From Codonopsis lanceolata (lineage: Eukaryota; Streptophyta; Magnoliopsida; Asterales; Campanulaceae): a DNA stretch of 64,000 bases. The notes under the pieces were generated by a model. That model was not told the DNA's origin, searched no databases, and saw nothing but the letters and a program-made list of their open reading frames with translations. Location: positions 85,184,295 through 85,248,294 of the forward strand of contig CM028378.1 in assembly GCA_013146195.2 (NCBI GenBank). Direction: 5' to 3'. The position numbers and the translations under genes are program-made. Below are positions 1-12,683 of the stretch, one piece after another; within the stretch, counting starts at the first letter, position 1, and every line of letters begins with the position of its first letter.

Positions 1-1307
1 GTATTGTTCAATAGCTCACTATTGTCGAATCCGCTGAGTCATTTCTATAAATTCAAGCTTGTAGAGTTAAAGTACTATTTGCATTTCCAACTCTTTTCTA
101 AGTTATCGCATTGATTTATCTAGGTCATTAATCCACATAACAATCATAGCTAAGAATAAACTCAAGTTCCTAAATTCATGGAACCCTAGATCACATTTTC
201 CCAAATAATGGTCGAAAGTCTATGACCCAAGAATAATAGTTATTTCTAACGTAGAGTAGAACACTTTTACTTCTAGGCTTAGTGTCCAAATCGAAACATT
301 TGCTTTCATGGTCTATAGTTCCAGATTTTCATACTCTCAAGAATACTCCACTACCATGGTAGAAATTAAGGAGAGCAACGATTTAGACATGAGAGAAGGG
401 AAGCAAGAGAGGGTAGCATGTTATCTCTAACATGGACCTAAGGGAAATTGATAGCTTACCTCAAGCAAGCAAAAATACGGCAAGAAAAACCGACGGTGGC
501 AATCGTCAGACGACGCATGACGCAACGGCGGTCTCTGAATCGCAAGCGGTCTTGAATCTCTTGAAGCAACCCCTCACGCACTAATCTCACCAAGACTCTC
601 ACGCACAAGCTCGCCTTAGACCTGAGAAGATCGACGTGAGAAATGAGTCGTGAAATGAAGAAAGAGAAATGGCGTAAGTGTAGATTAGCTTGATTAAATG
701 ATAATGGAATCCACATGTCACTTGATGAATGGTAGAAAGATGTTTAGCAATCTTAATTAGGCTTAGATTAGCTAATTAGACTCTAATACAAGTGGTTTAA
801 GTCACTAATGGTAGAGGTTTAGTAAGGTACAATCGTGAAATGCCCAATGTTGCGTAAAATCACGCTTTTGCCGAAATCTTCATCGTCGGCTAGTGGCCGA
901 ACTTCCTTCATAATGTTCGGTTATCATGGCCGAACAAGCCCAAAATGTTCGGGTTGGCATGGTAGAACGATTCCTCGCCATACGTTAGGTCAAACAGTCC
1001 GATTTGCACGTATAACGCAGATAAGGTATGTACAACTCCAAGCATTAAACGAGTATCAATGGTCCAAAAACAATTATAAATGTCTCTCAAGGTCTTGGCT
1101 AAGTCCAAATATCAAAGCCCCAGCAAGAACAAGTCAATCTAGAGCATACAAGGCAATAGGCGCTCGATACGGCAATAACGGTTCGATCAAGGAATGCAAT
1201 CGAGTCAAACATGTTAGTGGATATTACAAGATGTTAAAAGCATATTCTAATCATGTTAAAACATGTATGGAAGAGAAGTTATACAAGTAGGTTCTCGGGT
1301 TCTCACA
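1..1307 (-). mobile_element. 3' LTR of a Tekay-like Ty3/gypsy element (cut by window edge)
   Basis: Read on the minus strand this LTR begins TGTGAGAACC at 1307, directly after a purine-rich tract, and runs off the left edge of the window. Its sequence from base 1 onward aligns, with many substitutions and indels, to 4760-6872, which is the other LTR of the same or a sister element. Shared landmarks are GTATTGTTCAAT near 1 and 4760, the AATAGCTTACCT-type stretch near 450 and 5320, and the TTCTCACA end. The second copy is longer in its middle (about 5640-6840), so one LTR has lost or gained sequence. Reading frames inside it are not genes. Confidence 0.75.
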
Positions 1308-1321
1308 TCCTCCCCCCACTT
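1308..1321 (-). other. polypurine tract of the Tekay-like element
   Basis: On the minus strand the tract reads AAGTGGGGGGAGGA and lies directly before the LTR start TGTGAGAACC. This is the plus-strand priming site of reverse transcription and fixes both the LTR boundary and the minus orientation. Confidence 0.75.
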
Positions 1322-1336
1322 AAAGGAATTTAGTCC

Positions 1337-1779
1337 CTAAATCATGCCCGTAATCATCAAACAGAAATGATATCTTTCTCTCATATCGTGCTCTGCTTCC
1401 CAAGTAGCTTCCTCAATGTCATGGTTCTTCCACAAGACTTGACTAACGGGATCCGTTCTGCCCTCAAGATTTGCTCCCTTAGTATCAAGAATCCTCACCG
1501 TCTTTCATCATAAGAAAGATCGGGTTCGAATGAAATCTCATCGTAAACAAGGACATGCGATTCATCTTTCAAGTTTTTGCGTAGCATCGAGACATGGAAT
1601 ACATCGTGAACATCCGGAGCAACGAAGGTGGCAATGCTAACCGATACACCAAGGATCCAATCTTTCTAAGATCTCAAAGGTCTAATAAATCTAGGTGAAA
1701 GTTTACCTTTCTTCCCAAATCGCTTAGTACCATGCTTCGGGGCGATATTCAAGAATACATGATCACCAACCTCGAAACT
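1337..1779 (-). pseudogene. integrase C-terminus and chromodomain remnant (Tekay-like)
   Basis: Minus-strand translation gives the integrase GPY/F-type region (VGDHVFLNIAP, RFGKKGKLSPRFI) just after the gap, then VFHVSMLRK, then a chromodomain-like tail with VLWKNHDIEEATWEAEHDM, ending at TAG 1337-1339, 16 bases before the polypurine tract. This order and the C-terminal chromodomain are typical of Tekay/Del chromoviruses, where the domain helps target integration to chromatin. At least two frame changes separate the recognisable pieces, so no protein can be made. The part upstream is lost in the assembly gap. Confidence 0.85.
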
Positions 1780-1879
1780 NNNNNNNNNNNNNNNNNNNNN
1801 NNNNNNNNNNNNNNNNNNNNNNNNNNNNNNNNNNNNNNNNNNNNNNNNNNNNNNNNNNNNNNNNNNNNNNNNNNNNNNN
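1780..1879. other. assembly gap of exactly 100 N
   Basis: A run of 100 N. It separates RT N-terminal sequence (right side) from integrase C-terminal sequence (left side) of one minus-strand element, so about 2 kb of RT, RNase H and integrase is probably missing, not 100 bases. Coordinates across it are arbitrary. Confidence 0.99.
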
Positions 1880-2060
1880 CCCACTTTCAAGAAGTTCATG
1901 CAACTCTCTCAACTTCAGTTGGAGCCATTCTATAAGGTGCTCTAGAAATAGGCGAGATTTCTGGCAATATCTCAATGCAAAACTCTAACTCTCGGTCGGG
2001 AGGTAATGTATACTCGGTCGAAAAACATCCAAATTCATTAATTACGAGAACTTTATGAAA
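1880..2060 (-). pseudogene. reverse transcriptase N-terminal remnant (Tekay-like)
   Basis: On the minus strand a frame reads VLVINEFGCF, then LPPDRELEFCIEILP, then ISRAPYRMAP, which is the classical entry of plant Ty3/gypsy reverse transcriptase just downstream of protease. The following piece (LRELHELLESG) is in a different frame, so there is a frameshift close to 1920. The remnant stops at the gap on one side and fades into unrecognisable sequence beyond about 2060 on the other, where protease and gag would be expected. Confidence 0.8.
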
Positions 2061-4740
2061 AACTAGAACTTCTTATAATATAGAAGTAGGCATGCTAGTC
2101 TCGAAGTACACAAGTGAGATAACAAGTATAACCTTGCGTTAAAAGTTTTCTAGCCCACAAAGTAGAAATAACATGTATATTATTCATGGCATGATCACTA
2201 ATAAACCACGAACTCCGGTATACCGGGCATGTCGAGATGTAACTATCTTATTATGGAAATCTCATAATTACACATAAAAATTTATATACAAAATGCACAT
2301 ATTTGTACAAGTATAACAATGCAACATTTCTTGTTCTATTCCATTTGGTAATGGGTTCAGATCAATTTAAAAACCATAGTTCTCAGATGAAGATCTCTTG
2401 AAAACCAAGCCAAAAGCTCCTCTTAAATGATTTCAAAAGCTTTCATCGTATAAGATCGGGGTGTTTGTGATTCAAATACAAGCATCACTCAATTGATCTC
2501 AAATAAGCATGTACACATATATATAGAGATTTTAAACGCCATGTAACTTTATGTATTTTTACTCTACTATGCAAGTATAACAAGTATGGAATAATCATGT
2601 TTTATCATACATATACACATTCATGCGAGGTAAGGTGGTCTAATATTATTTAGCCAATTTGAGGAATCTGAGAAGTAGTTTTTCGATATCAGTTCAAGAA
2701 AATTCAAAGTATGTTATTAATCACACAATTAACCATTTAATCAATGGTAGGCCAACACAATACCCAAAGCTAATACTTTCCTAATATATTAGATTAACAA
2801 TAAAGGCAAACGAAATTTCAAAATCGCGGGTAGAATATGTTTACCCAAATACATTACTAATCCTTTCACATGAAAACAACGTATATAGGTTGGAAGCAAT
2901 TTCAGAGCATGTGTACGTGATTAACTCTTGGCTTATCACAAATTTTAACAGATCATGAATGAAAATATTTCATTATTTGGGATAATCTCCATAACTAAAA
3001 TTAATATCGGAAGCAAAGTACTCAAGTTTCCTCCAAGCAAGCAAGACATGAACACATGATCAAGAACTACAATGGGTACAAGTATTCATATATCAATTAT
3101 GAAATATCAATAAGTACTACGGGAGGCTAAGCCATTCCGCTCTCCAAAATCGTACAATGGAATCTTGGTTGTAGTGAATTCCACGGCGATCACTCTTGGG
3201 ACAGACAAAGCGATTCTATGATTTCAAGTAATGGAGCAAAGGAAGCAATGGATCTATAGTAGCGTAACACCTACTCTTGGTATAACTTCGCCTGAAAGTA
3301 AAAATGGGAGAAAGGTAGTATTCCTTGACACGAACACACTCACGAGAATCTAGATTACAATGAACCTGGGATTCTAAGTCCTATTCATTAATGAAGAATA
3401 CGCCAATAAGGCACGAAAGAGAACACTCACGTCATGATTCACACAAAGAACTAACCAACTAGGCCATGGAACCTATCTGGCCGATATTAACTATAAACAA
3501 GCTACGTTACCAGCTGACGACCCGGCCGGGCAGGAGTGGGCAGAGGTCGGACCGCAAATAGGGGAAAACAAGTGAACAATAAACATGCAAGGACTCATTT
3601 TAAGAAAACGGACGTGGCCTTGACATTAGAGGCGTAACACGCCAGGCTACCTAAAAGGCGGTATTTTTAAAACACTTCAAACCTCAAACCCGATAAAGCG
3701 TTAAGCAAATAAACCAAGTCATCGGCGACACTACATGCCGGAACCCAAGCTACAGCTGCGGTTTAAGGACAAGAATTAAGTAAGAGCTAATAGCATGCTC
3801 GGCGGAAGTCTTATACGTAGTGAACTATAATACAAGATAACCAAAGCACTCGGCTTACACAATGCCGGCGGCAAAAGGGTTATAAGTACTACAAGAGTTA
3901 AACTACAAGTAGCTATATAAACATGAGAGATCAAGTTCTATACAAATTCCCAAGCATAGTCTAATTGACTTGCTTTAACCCATCGTCCTTACAAAATAAC
4001 AAAACAAAGAAGAGGACATCTAAACCACCTCTTCAAATATCAACGGTGACAAAAGGGGAACAAAGCACGAACACGCAATCTCAGCGAGAGGACTGTCTTG
4101 CTAGGATCTAAAAGCGCAAAAGGGGAATGGGTAAGTCATAAAGACTTGTAAGCTATCAATCATGCATGTCATGGCATATGCAACATACAAGGCAAGATAT
4201 CGTCACATAAGCATAGAGATCATATATCCAAGATGCACATTGTTTCACATAGGTGCTTGATAATTAAATCACATAGGATAAGGATATATGGAGAGCCGGC
4301 CGCTACGTAGTTCTGCATACAAGCGTTATTCGGAATGTGCGGGTATCGAATGTGTGTAAGTACATCGATCTTCCGAGGAGATGCCGGGATAGACACCAAT
4401 GATGCTCGTATTGATTACAGCAAGGGAGCTACTTCCCCCACCGTGGCCACAGGTGGGCGTGTGTGAACAAGGCAGACGGATGCCAATTTGGACTCATGCA
4501 AATGCCAAGTAGTGTCTACTTAACAAATTCTCAAGTAGAGAACGAGGTCGACAAGAGCGATCTCGTTCATGACAAGTAAATATTCTTATCAATAATCAAG
4601 CAGGATTGAGTTCGACAAGAGCGAACTCACATGTCAATTAGGCATTCTATAATATGACATTCAAGATCAAGCAAGGTAATCAATCCAAGTTCAAGAGTCT
4701 AGAATTATTATTCTTAGGGAAACGTGTTTAGAACGTCGTA
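2061..4740. other. no gene; eroded leader/gag or LTR sequence
   Basis: No reading frame of note and no recognisable gag, zinc knuckle or protease. The GC-richer part at 3500-4740 (for example CCGGCCGGGC near 3520 and GGCCACAGGTGGGCG near 4448) resembles long Tekay/Del LTRs and is probably the distal part of the 5' LTR, whose 3' boundary and primer site I could not find. Confidence 0.4.
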
Positions 4741-6872
4741 GGGATTGATCGGTGAGCCGGTATTGTTCAATGGCTCGCTAAACTTGACTCCGTTGAGTCG
4801 TCTCTAACAATTCATCCAATAGAGTTTAAATGCTAATTGCATCCTAAACCCTTTTCTAAGTTCTCGTATACGGTAGACTAGGTCATTAATCCTCTTAACA
4901 ACCATAGTCAAGAATTATCAATAATCCAAATTCAAGGGGACCTTAGAATCATTATTTCAAAGGTTATTAAAATGCAATGGTCCAAGAACATTAATTATTC
5001 CTAGGAGGATATATAACACAATTAATTCTAAGCATAGGACCCAATTCAATAGGATGAACAATTCATGGCATATGGAACCCTAGAAATCATAGTCTCCAAA
5101 GGTTGTCAAAATCCATTAGTCCAAGAACAATAGTTGTTACTAAGGGAGCATAGAACACATTTAATTCTAGGCATAGGACCCAATTAACAAGATGAACATA
5201 TTATTCAAAAATCTCAAAAGACCAATTCATCAACAATCATGGCATGGGCATGGTAGGAGCATGGGAATTACAAGAAGAGGGGGACATGGCATTTCTAGCA
5301 TACATCCTAAGGGGAATCAATAGCTTACCTTACACCAAAGAATAATATGGGATGAGCACAAATTAATCGGATGGAATCGTGCTCCTCGACGATAGCTTCA
5401 CTTCGGTGGTCTCGGTTTGGCAAACGGAGGTCGGGAGCTCAATCTATGGAAGCAACACACACTAATCTCACCTTTCTCTACACACACAAGACTTGGGGAA
5501 GAAAGAGAAGAGAATGATCTGAATTTTGAAGGTTTAAGTTTGATTAAGCAATGGGAGGCTTTTATATTTTGCATGAAGTGGGTGGAATTCCACTTGTCAC
5601 AAGGAGGGAGCTTCCAAATCCACTTGTCAAGTGGAGGTTGATTGAGGTTAGGCTTAATCCCACTCAATTAGGGTCTAATAGGATGGTTTAGGGTCAAATA
5701 GGATGGGGTATTAAGTGGCAAAAGTCGTACACACCAGAACAGGAAGTAAAAATCCCGTAGATGGCCTCTGATGTTGAGGCGGGCGCCTCACCAAAGCCCA
5801 GGCGGGCGCCTCAGATGCTGGGGCTAAGTTCATGACCATTTTTTGATAAGTTACTGGACAGTCAATTTTGTAAAATCGACCATAAATCGCTCACAACTCC
5901 AAATGAGGTGATTTTTGATTTTTATGAAACTAGACTCATTAAACTATATTTTAGGATTTTAAATTACTCTATTTGGACTTATATTGATCAAGATATGGTT
6001 ACTACAAGTTCAAGTACAGAAGTTGTTTTCCTGAAAACTGAATTCTGGCACAGCCGTAAGTCAAGACCTAATTGAGGTACTTAGACACCTTGGAAAATTA
6101 CCAAATTTTACAGAGAGTATCCTAACATATGTAGGTATAACATACCAAATTTTTAGAAAATTCTATTCAGTGGATTAGTACCAGAATTTTCCCGAAGTTT
6201 GCCCAAAAACATGGCTGGTCTGTGAAGGAATAAATTGGTCATCTCATAACCAAAGGTAACAAGTCTATGAACAATGATGTGCAAGCATGACAAATACTAG
6301 TACACTTGGTCTAGAACTCAAATGAACTTCTCACAAGTTGAAAACACAAAGAATACGAGCAACAAGGAAATCGCTAAGGCCAAAACAAAGCAAGAAAGTT
6401 TATAAACTTCCAAACAAGCTCACTATGATCAAGATGAGTGTTATAAGTCATTTATGCAAGGTAATAGCACTCCAACAAGACTTGGTTAAGTTCTAACATG
6501 CTAAGGTGAACACTCAAGGCACAAACGGCAAGGTATGCAATGCATAGAAGACATTCAAGCGACTATGAACGTAACAACTCTAATGCAAGCATGACATGAA
6601 CAAAATGAAGTCTCTAACATGTTAAGGCATCGATAAGCATGTTATAAAGGTACTAAGGCTCTAGTAGGACTTAGTTAAGTACTAAGATGATACACGAAGC
6701 AGTTTTAACAAAGCATGCAACGTATAGAAGGCATACAAGCAACTACGATCATGGTTGACCTAATGCGAGCATGGTATGTACAATATGGACTCTAAAACAT
6801 GTTAAGGCACATAATGAACATATTACTCAAGTAGAGAAGGCATGTTACACAAGTAGGGTTTGGGTTCTCACA
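4741..6872 (-). mobile_element. 5' LTR (visible part) of the Tekay-like element
   Basis: This segment aligns with 1-1307 and ends ...TTCTCACA at 6872, which is TGTGAGAA on the minus strand, the same LTR start as at 1307. It abuts the broken LTR of another element at 6873, so the Tekay-like element inserted into that LTR and the rest of the target lies left of the window. Within it, GGCGGGCGCCTCA occurs twice near 5780-5815. The small frames 5398-5667 are not conserved in the other LTR copy. Confidence 0.65.
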
Positions 6873-7242
6873 GTGACGTTGCGCAACCGGAGGTCGACAA
6901 CAGATAAATGAGCAGATTTCGCTTTTGCTCCGTTGCCCCTGAGGTTCGGAAGTTGGCTGGCGACGTCCTTCCCCTTCCAGACTTTGCATTTTGGTCCTTT
7001 GTTAGCGTAGTTACTCCGCCATTAGCTCCTCCTTGCCTTGGACTCTTAACGAACTTTGACCGAATGACATGCAACTCAATTTTAAAGCCTGAAATTACCT
7101 CGAAGTTCATGTTAATTACCATGAATGCTCAATAAAACCTTGGAAACCTACATTAAAACATAAATTCACAAATAATAATATTTTGCAAGACATAATTAAC
7201 TCAAAATTCGAGAGAAAATTCGTGGAAATCTTGGGTTCATTA
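6873..7242 (-). repeat. truncated LTR (third copy) of the Athila/Tat-like complex
   Basis: It matches the plus-strand right ends of the LTRs at 10603-10981 and 14233-14631 (GTGACGTTGCGCAACCGG, CTGGCGACGTCCTTCCCC, CTTGGGTTCATTA). It is cut at 6873 by the Tekay-like insertion. Its terminal base pair is altered (TTA instead of TCA). Confidence 0.8.
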
Positions 7243-9066
7243 CACCCCCAAACTTAAGCTTTAATCGTCCCGAGCAAAGAAATGTATTATGAAAAAGCTC
7301 GAGAACAATATGAAATGAATGCGACATTCAATTAAGATCCCACAAGCATTACCATAAAAAAGATCAATCTAAGATTAGAAACATGCATAATTGAGGTATG
7401 AATTGATTCATATGCTAGCAAACAATTCGCAAACAATCATTAAACTCAAAAAAATATTTTTACCCCAAAGTACCAATTATCTAACTTAGATTGAACGGCC
7501 AACCGAGATACCAAATGCGAGTTAAACCGAAAGAGTCATCAACTAATTTTTTTTTTCACAAGGCAAGGCAAGAACGTATGGCATACCAATATCAATAGGC
7601 TTTCCAAGTTTTTAATGATAGGCCAAGGTTTGACTACAAATGAAGGATTAGATAGCAAGTCAAGAGAGCAAAGAAATTGGAGTCTTCACATAATGACTAG
7701 CTTCATAAAAACATAACTCTTCAAATTACTACAAACTCACTTCAACAACCCCTTAAACTTTAAACTTTGGGTTGAAGAAAGTGTCTCATCTACCACAACA
7801 ATTAAGCTCCAACCTTATATCTCCTTGAGAAAATTGAACAATAATGACATTTTTTTTTCTTATGTGGCCACCCTTGATTTTTCTTTTCTTTTCTTTTCTT
7901 TTTTTTTCACTTTTGATTTTCTTTGCTTTCCAAGGAGGCTCTTTTTTTTTTTTTTTCATTTTATTCAACACCATTCAACAATTTCAAACATAAACATCAA
8001 CAACAATACAAGCACAAGACTTCCGTGAAGCAACACTTTCCTACAAGATTACAAAAATGATAATTCATTTCAAATCAAGCTCTCTTGACGGGAGGCGACA
8101 AATGTGTTTAGGCTCACAGGATAAGATGATGCGAGTATAAAAATGAAGTCGAATGGGGGTCATTGTGTGCTCTAGGCACACGTCATTCTATAAATGAGCT
8201 CAACGGGGATGCTAGATTTTTTGTTTGTGAAAATATAGGAAGGATAGAGAAAGGCTCAAACGGTTCAAATATGGCCTACATCGTGCTCTTGTCATACACA
8301 CATGCCCAAGCCAAGCTTTTAATCATCAAAACATAACTCTTGACATCTAGACTTACAATATGATACTCATAGACATGCACAACCACCACTAAAACTAAGC
8401 ATAAAAATATTTCAATAAACACTAGGGCATTATCCACCACGAATGAGGTGACGCTAGCACATGAATCACAAACATATCCTTAACTATGCATATAGTAATC
8501 TCAAAATTGATTCCTAGAAAATAATGCAGGAACAACTCAAAGAGCGCCAAGATCAATGGAAAAGCGAATGATCAAAGCAAAGAGAATTTGACCATTTCAA
8601 GCTCAAGATTGTTAGAATTTTCGAAATTTACCAACCAAACCATACTCCTAAACTTAAAGTACAATGAGAAGGAAAAGAAAGAAAACTCCCCCAAAGTTGT
8701 TTTCTTATGGAAGTTCGAGCCAAAAATAATCCACTCCAAGAATTTCCTCGAGCAACAACTACAATGAAAGCACTTAACCCCTGCATCAAATCAAGCATAA
8801 AAGAAAAGATAGTAGGAAGGCAATTATGGAATAAAAAAGAAAAAGAAAATATTTTTGTGTGGGGACACTATGCACACCTCACTACAAACCCACAAACTCG
8901 GGAGGGCTTAAAAAAGCGACTCAAAAATACAAAACAAATAAATCCAAAAACAATTAAACAAACTAAAAAAAAATGCTCAAATTACAATCAGCTTCGCTTG
9001 GTATTGATATTAGCATATATGAGCAAAAAAATAAATCATTCCCCAACAGCGGCGCCAAAAACTTAA
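7243..9066 (-). other. non-coding internal region of the complex, copy b
   Basis: The region lies between the polypurine tract (minus strand AAGTTTGGGGGTG, 7243-7256) and the primer site at 9040-9057. It contains pyrimidine runs (7850-7960), purine-rich stretches (8660-8960) and no retroelement domain. The frames at 7786-8028 and 8707-9066 are low-complexity and are not kept open in the sister copy at 10982-12683. Confidence 0.7.
9040..9057 (-). other. primer binding site, tRNA-Asp type
   Basis: Minus strand reads TGGCGCCGCTGTTGGGGA, close to the TGGCGCCGTTGCCGGGGA site used by Athila/Tat elements. It sits nine bases from the LTR end (GCGCACA at 9067). Confidence 0.75.
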
Positions 9067-10981
9067 TGTGCGCAAAAACGTATCTCGGGCAAGAATACCC
9101 GACCGTATCAAGTAATAAAATGTACATAAGTACGAGTTATCAATCCCACATAGAATGTACGTAATTTCAACTTCAACTAAGTACCAAAATTGGGCTAACT
9201 AATTATAGTTGAGCAAAAAGAAAATGAATTAAATACTAAAAATATATTTAAAAAAAACCTAAGAAAGCAATTAAATTGACTCAACTGCAGAGGTGGTTTA
9301 GCAATAAAAAATCAAAATAAAAAGATAGGAGTGCAATATTTTTAGTCTAGTCGATATTTAATTTTAATCCTCTTTCTGCTTTTCTTTAACTCAAGTCTTA
9401 GTAGTCGGTTGCACAACATTATTTACTACGGGGTCTCGCAACGTATAGTAAATCTAGCTACAATTCTAGTTACGGGCTTTCGCATCTTATAACATAGGAG
9501 AAAATAACCGTTAGTCAAAACAAGAACCCAATGGCTATCTACGCACGATCTCCTCTCGGTCTTATGTAACACAAAAAAATATTGTGATTTTCGGAATTAA
9601 TAGGACGGGCTCTCGCATCTTATCTCATAATTTTAGTGATCATCTATTGGTTCGGTAAGCCATCAAAAGCATGAAGAACACACAATAATAACCAAACACA
9701 AGGGTAATACTTTGTAAAATGAAATTCTCTCTATTTTTCTACAAATTATGTCGGTAGCCGAGACAAACAAAATTGGTTAACTACAGGCTCTCGCATCTTA
9801 TAGTCAACCCTAACCCCCCCCCCCCGACCTTGCAAATGGATAAGGTGGTAGGATCGCGTGTCGAAACAAGTCTCACAATGGCTATTGGTGTGTGTCACAA
9901 AACAAAAACTATTAAATTGATTGGTACGAAATACAAAGGTATCACTTGCGGATCCTAGGCATTTCTAAGATAATATAGTTAATGGTCAATTAATTAAAAG
10001 CATTAAACCCACAAACTAATAACTAAACATGAATTTGTACTAAATAAAGAGAGAGATTAAATTAAATTACTACATTGGACATTGAAAAATAATTGCATTC
10101 TATATATAAATTTAAGCACAAACCAATTCAACAATATACAAGATTAATCAACCCAAGAAATTACAACAAATATCTCAAAAGCTAGGTTGAAAGAATTAAA
10201 CCAAATTGAGAACGAATCCGGGGTAGAAATCTCTTTTAGATGTATCATGGGCCCTTGATTTGATGCTCCAAACCTTCAAAGGTAATCACATTTCAAGGAT
10301 TTGGAAAGAAAATGGTGGAAAATGGGGCCGGTACCCCATTTAGGGCTAACAACCCGAAATGGAGGCGGCTGGGAGAAATTAAAAGAAGGCAACAAGAGAA
10401 AAGGGCTGAAAATGGAAGAAAAAAAGTTGCTGGGTATGGCTGGGAGGAAGGGGCTCCAGGTTGAAGGAGCACCGGGTTGATCTAGGTGGGAATGGGCGAG
10501 GATGAGTGAGGGAAGTAGGTAACAAAGGCGGGTGGATAAAGCAGGTGGGTCGCGGGTTGACCCAAATTCAACAAGGAGACGTGGGTCAGGCGCTAGTGGA
10601 GGCGAGTGACGTTGCGAAACCGGAGGTTGACAACAGATAAATGAGCAGATTTCACTTTTGCTCCGATGCCCCTAAGGTTCTGAAGTTGGTTGGCGACGTC
10701 CTTCCCCCTCCAGAATTCGTATTTTGGTCCTTTGTTAGCGCAGTTACTCCTCCATTAGCCTTTGTTAGCTCTTCTTTGCCTTGGACTCTTAACGGACTTT
10801 GACATGCAACTCAACTTTAAAACATATAATTGCCTCGAACTTCGTGCTAATTACCATGAATGCTCGATAAAACCTTGGAAACATACATTAAATCACAAAT
10901 TCACAAATAATATTATTTCAAAGAAATAATTAACTCAAAATAGCAAATAAAAGGAAATTCGTGGAAATCTTGAGCTCATCA
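9067..10981 (-). repeat. LTR (middle copy) of the Athila/Tat-like complex
   Basis: TG at 9067 and CA at 10981 on the plus strand, 1915 bp, bounded by a primer site on one side and a polypurine tract on the other. It contains CTCTCGCATCTTAT motifs repeated several times (9477, 9609, 9787), and a C run at 9817-9826. It is alignable along its length with 12684-14631. Confidence 0.8.
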
Positions 10982-12683
10982 CACCCTCAAACTTAAGCTT
11001 TGATCGTCCCGAGCAAAAAAAAGTATTATGGAAAAGCTCGAAAACAATATGAAATGAAGGCGGCACTCAATTAAGATCCCACAAGCATTAACATCTAAGA
11101 GATCAATCTAAAATTAGAAACATGTATAATTGAGGTATGAATTGATTCATATGCTATCAAACAATCCTCAAATAATCATTAAACTCATAACTTAGATTGA
11201 ACGGCCAACCGAGATACCAAATGCGAGTCAAACTGAAAGAGTCATCAACTAATTTTTTTTTTCACAAGGCAAGGCAAGAACGCATGACATGACAATATCA
11301 ATAGGACTTTCCAAGTTTGTAATGATATGCCAATGTTTGGGCTACAAATGAAGGATAAGATAGCAAGTCAAGAGAGCAAAGAAATTAAAGGCTTCACATA
11401 ATGTCTAGCTTCATGAAATCATAACTCTTCAAATTACCACAAACTCACTTCAACAACCCCTTAAACTTTAAACTTTGGGTTGAAGAAAGTGTCTTATCTA
11501 CCAAAACAATTAAGCTCCACCCTTATATCTCTTTGAGAAAATTGAAGAACAATGACATTTTTTTTTCCTATGTGGCCAACCTTGATTTTTCTTTTCTTTT
11601 GTTTTTGTTTTTTTTTTCACTTTTGATTTTCTTTATTTTCCAAGGAGGCACTTTTCTTTTCTTTTCATTTTATTCAACGCCATTCAAAAAATTCAAACAT
11701 CAACATCAATAACAATACAAGCACAAGACTTCCATGAAGCAACACTTTCTTACAAGATTGCAAAAATAATAATTCATTCCAAATCAAGCTCTCTTGAAGG
11801 GTGACGACAAACATGTTTAGGCTCATAAGATAAAATGATGCAGGTATAAGAAATGAAGTCGAATGGGGGTCGTTATGTACTCTAGCCACACGCCATTCTA
11901 CAAATGAGCTCAACGGGGACGCTAGGGATTTTTGTGTGTGAAAAATAAGGGTAGGATAGAGTAAGGCTCAAACGGTCCAAAGATGACCTATATCATGCTA
12001 TTCTAATACACACTTGCCCAAGCCAAGATTTTAATCATCAAAACATAACTTTCGGCATCTAGACTCACAATATGATACTCATAAACATGCACAACCATCA
12101 CTAGAACAAAGCTTAAAAATGTTTCAATAAACTCCAAGAAAATAATGCGAGCACAACTCAAAGAGCGCCAAAATGGAAAGGCGAATGATCAAAGCATAAA
12201 AAACTTGGGCATTTCAAGCTCAAGATTATCAGAATTTTTGAAATTTACCAACCAAACCATACTCCTAAACTTAAAGTACGAGGAGAAGGAAAGGAAATAA
12301 AATTCCTTCAAAGTTGATTTCTTATGGAAGTTCGAGCCAAAACTAATCCACTCCAAGAATTTCCTCGAGCAACGACTACAATAAAAGCACTTAACTCATA
12401 CATCAAATCAAGGTCAAAAGAAAAGAGAGTAGGAACACAATTATAAAATAAAAAAGAAAAAGAAAATCTTTTTGTGTGAGGATACTATGCATACCTCCCT
12501 ACAAACCCACAAACTTGGGAGAGCTTCAAAAAGTGACTCAAAAATACAAAACAAATAAATACAAAAACAAATTAAACTAATTAAAAATACATGCTCAAAT
12601 TACAATCAGCTTCGCTTGGTTTCGATATTAGCACATAAGAGAAAAAAATAAATCATTCCCCGACAGCGTCACCAAAAACTTGA
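10982..12683 (-). other. non-coding internal region of the complex, copy a
   Basis: Same organisation as 7243-9066: polypurine tract next to 10982 (minus strand AAGTTTGAGGGTG), pyrimidine runs, then a primer site. Several indels distinguish the two copies. No gag or pol motif. Confidence 0.7.
12657..12674 (-). other. primer binding site, mutated copy
   Basis: Minus strand TGGTGACGCTGTCGGGGA. Compared with the copy at 9040-9057 the GGCGCC core is changed to GGTGAC, so this copy has decayed. Confidence 0.6.

Noticed and set aside
1666..1975. Frames spanning the N run
   Set aside because: The N codons join unrelated parts of the element across an assembly gap.
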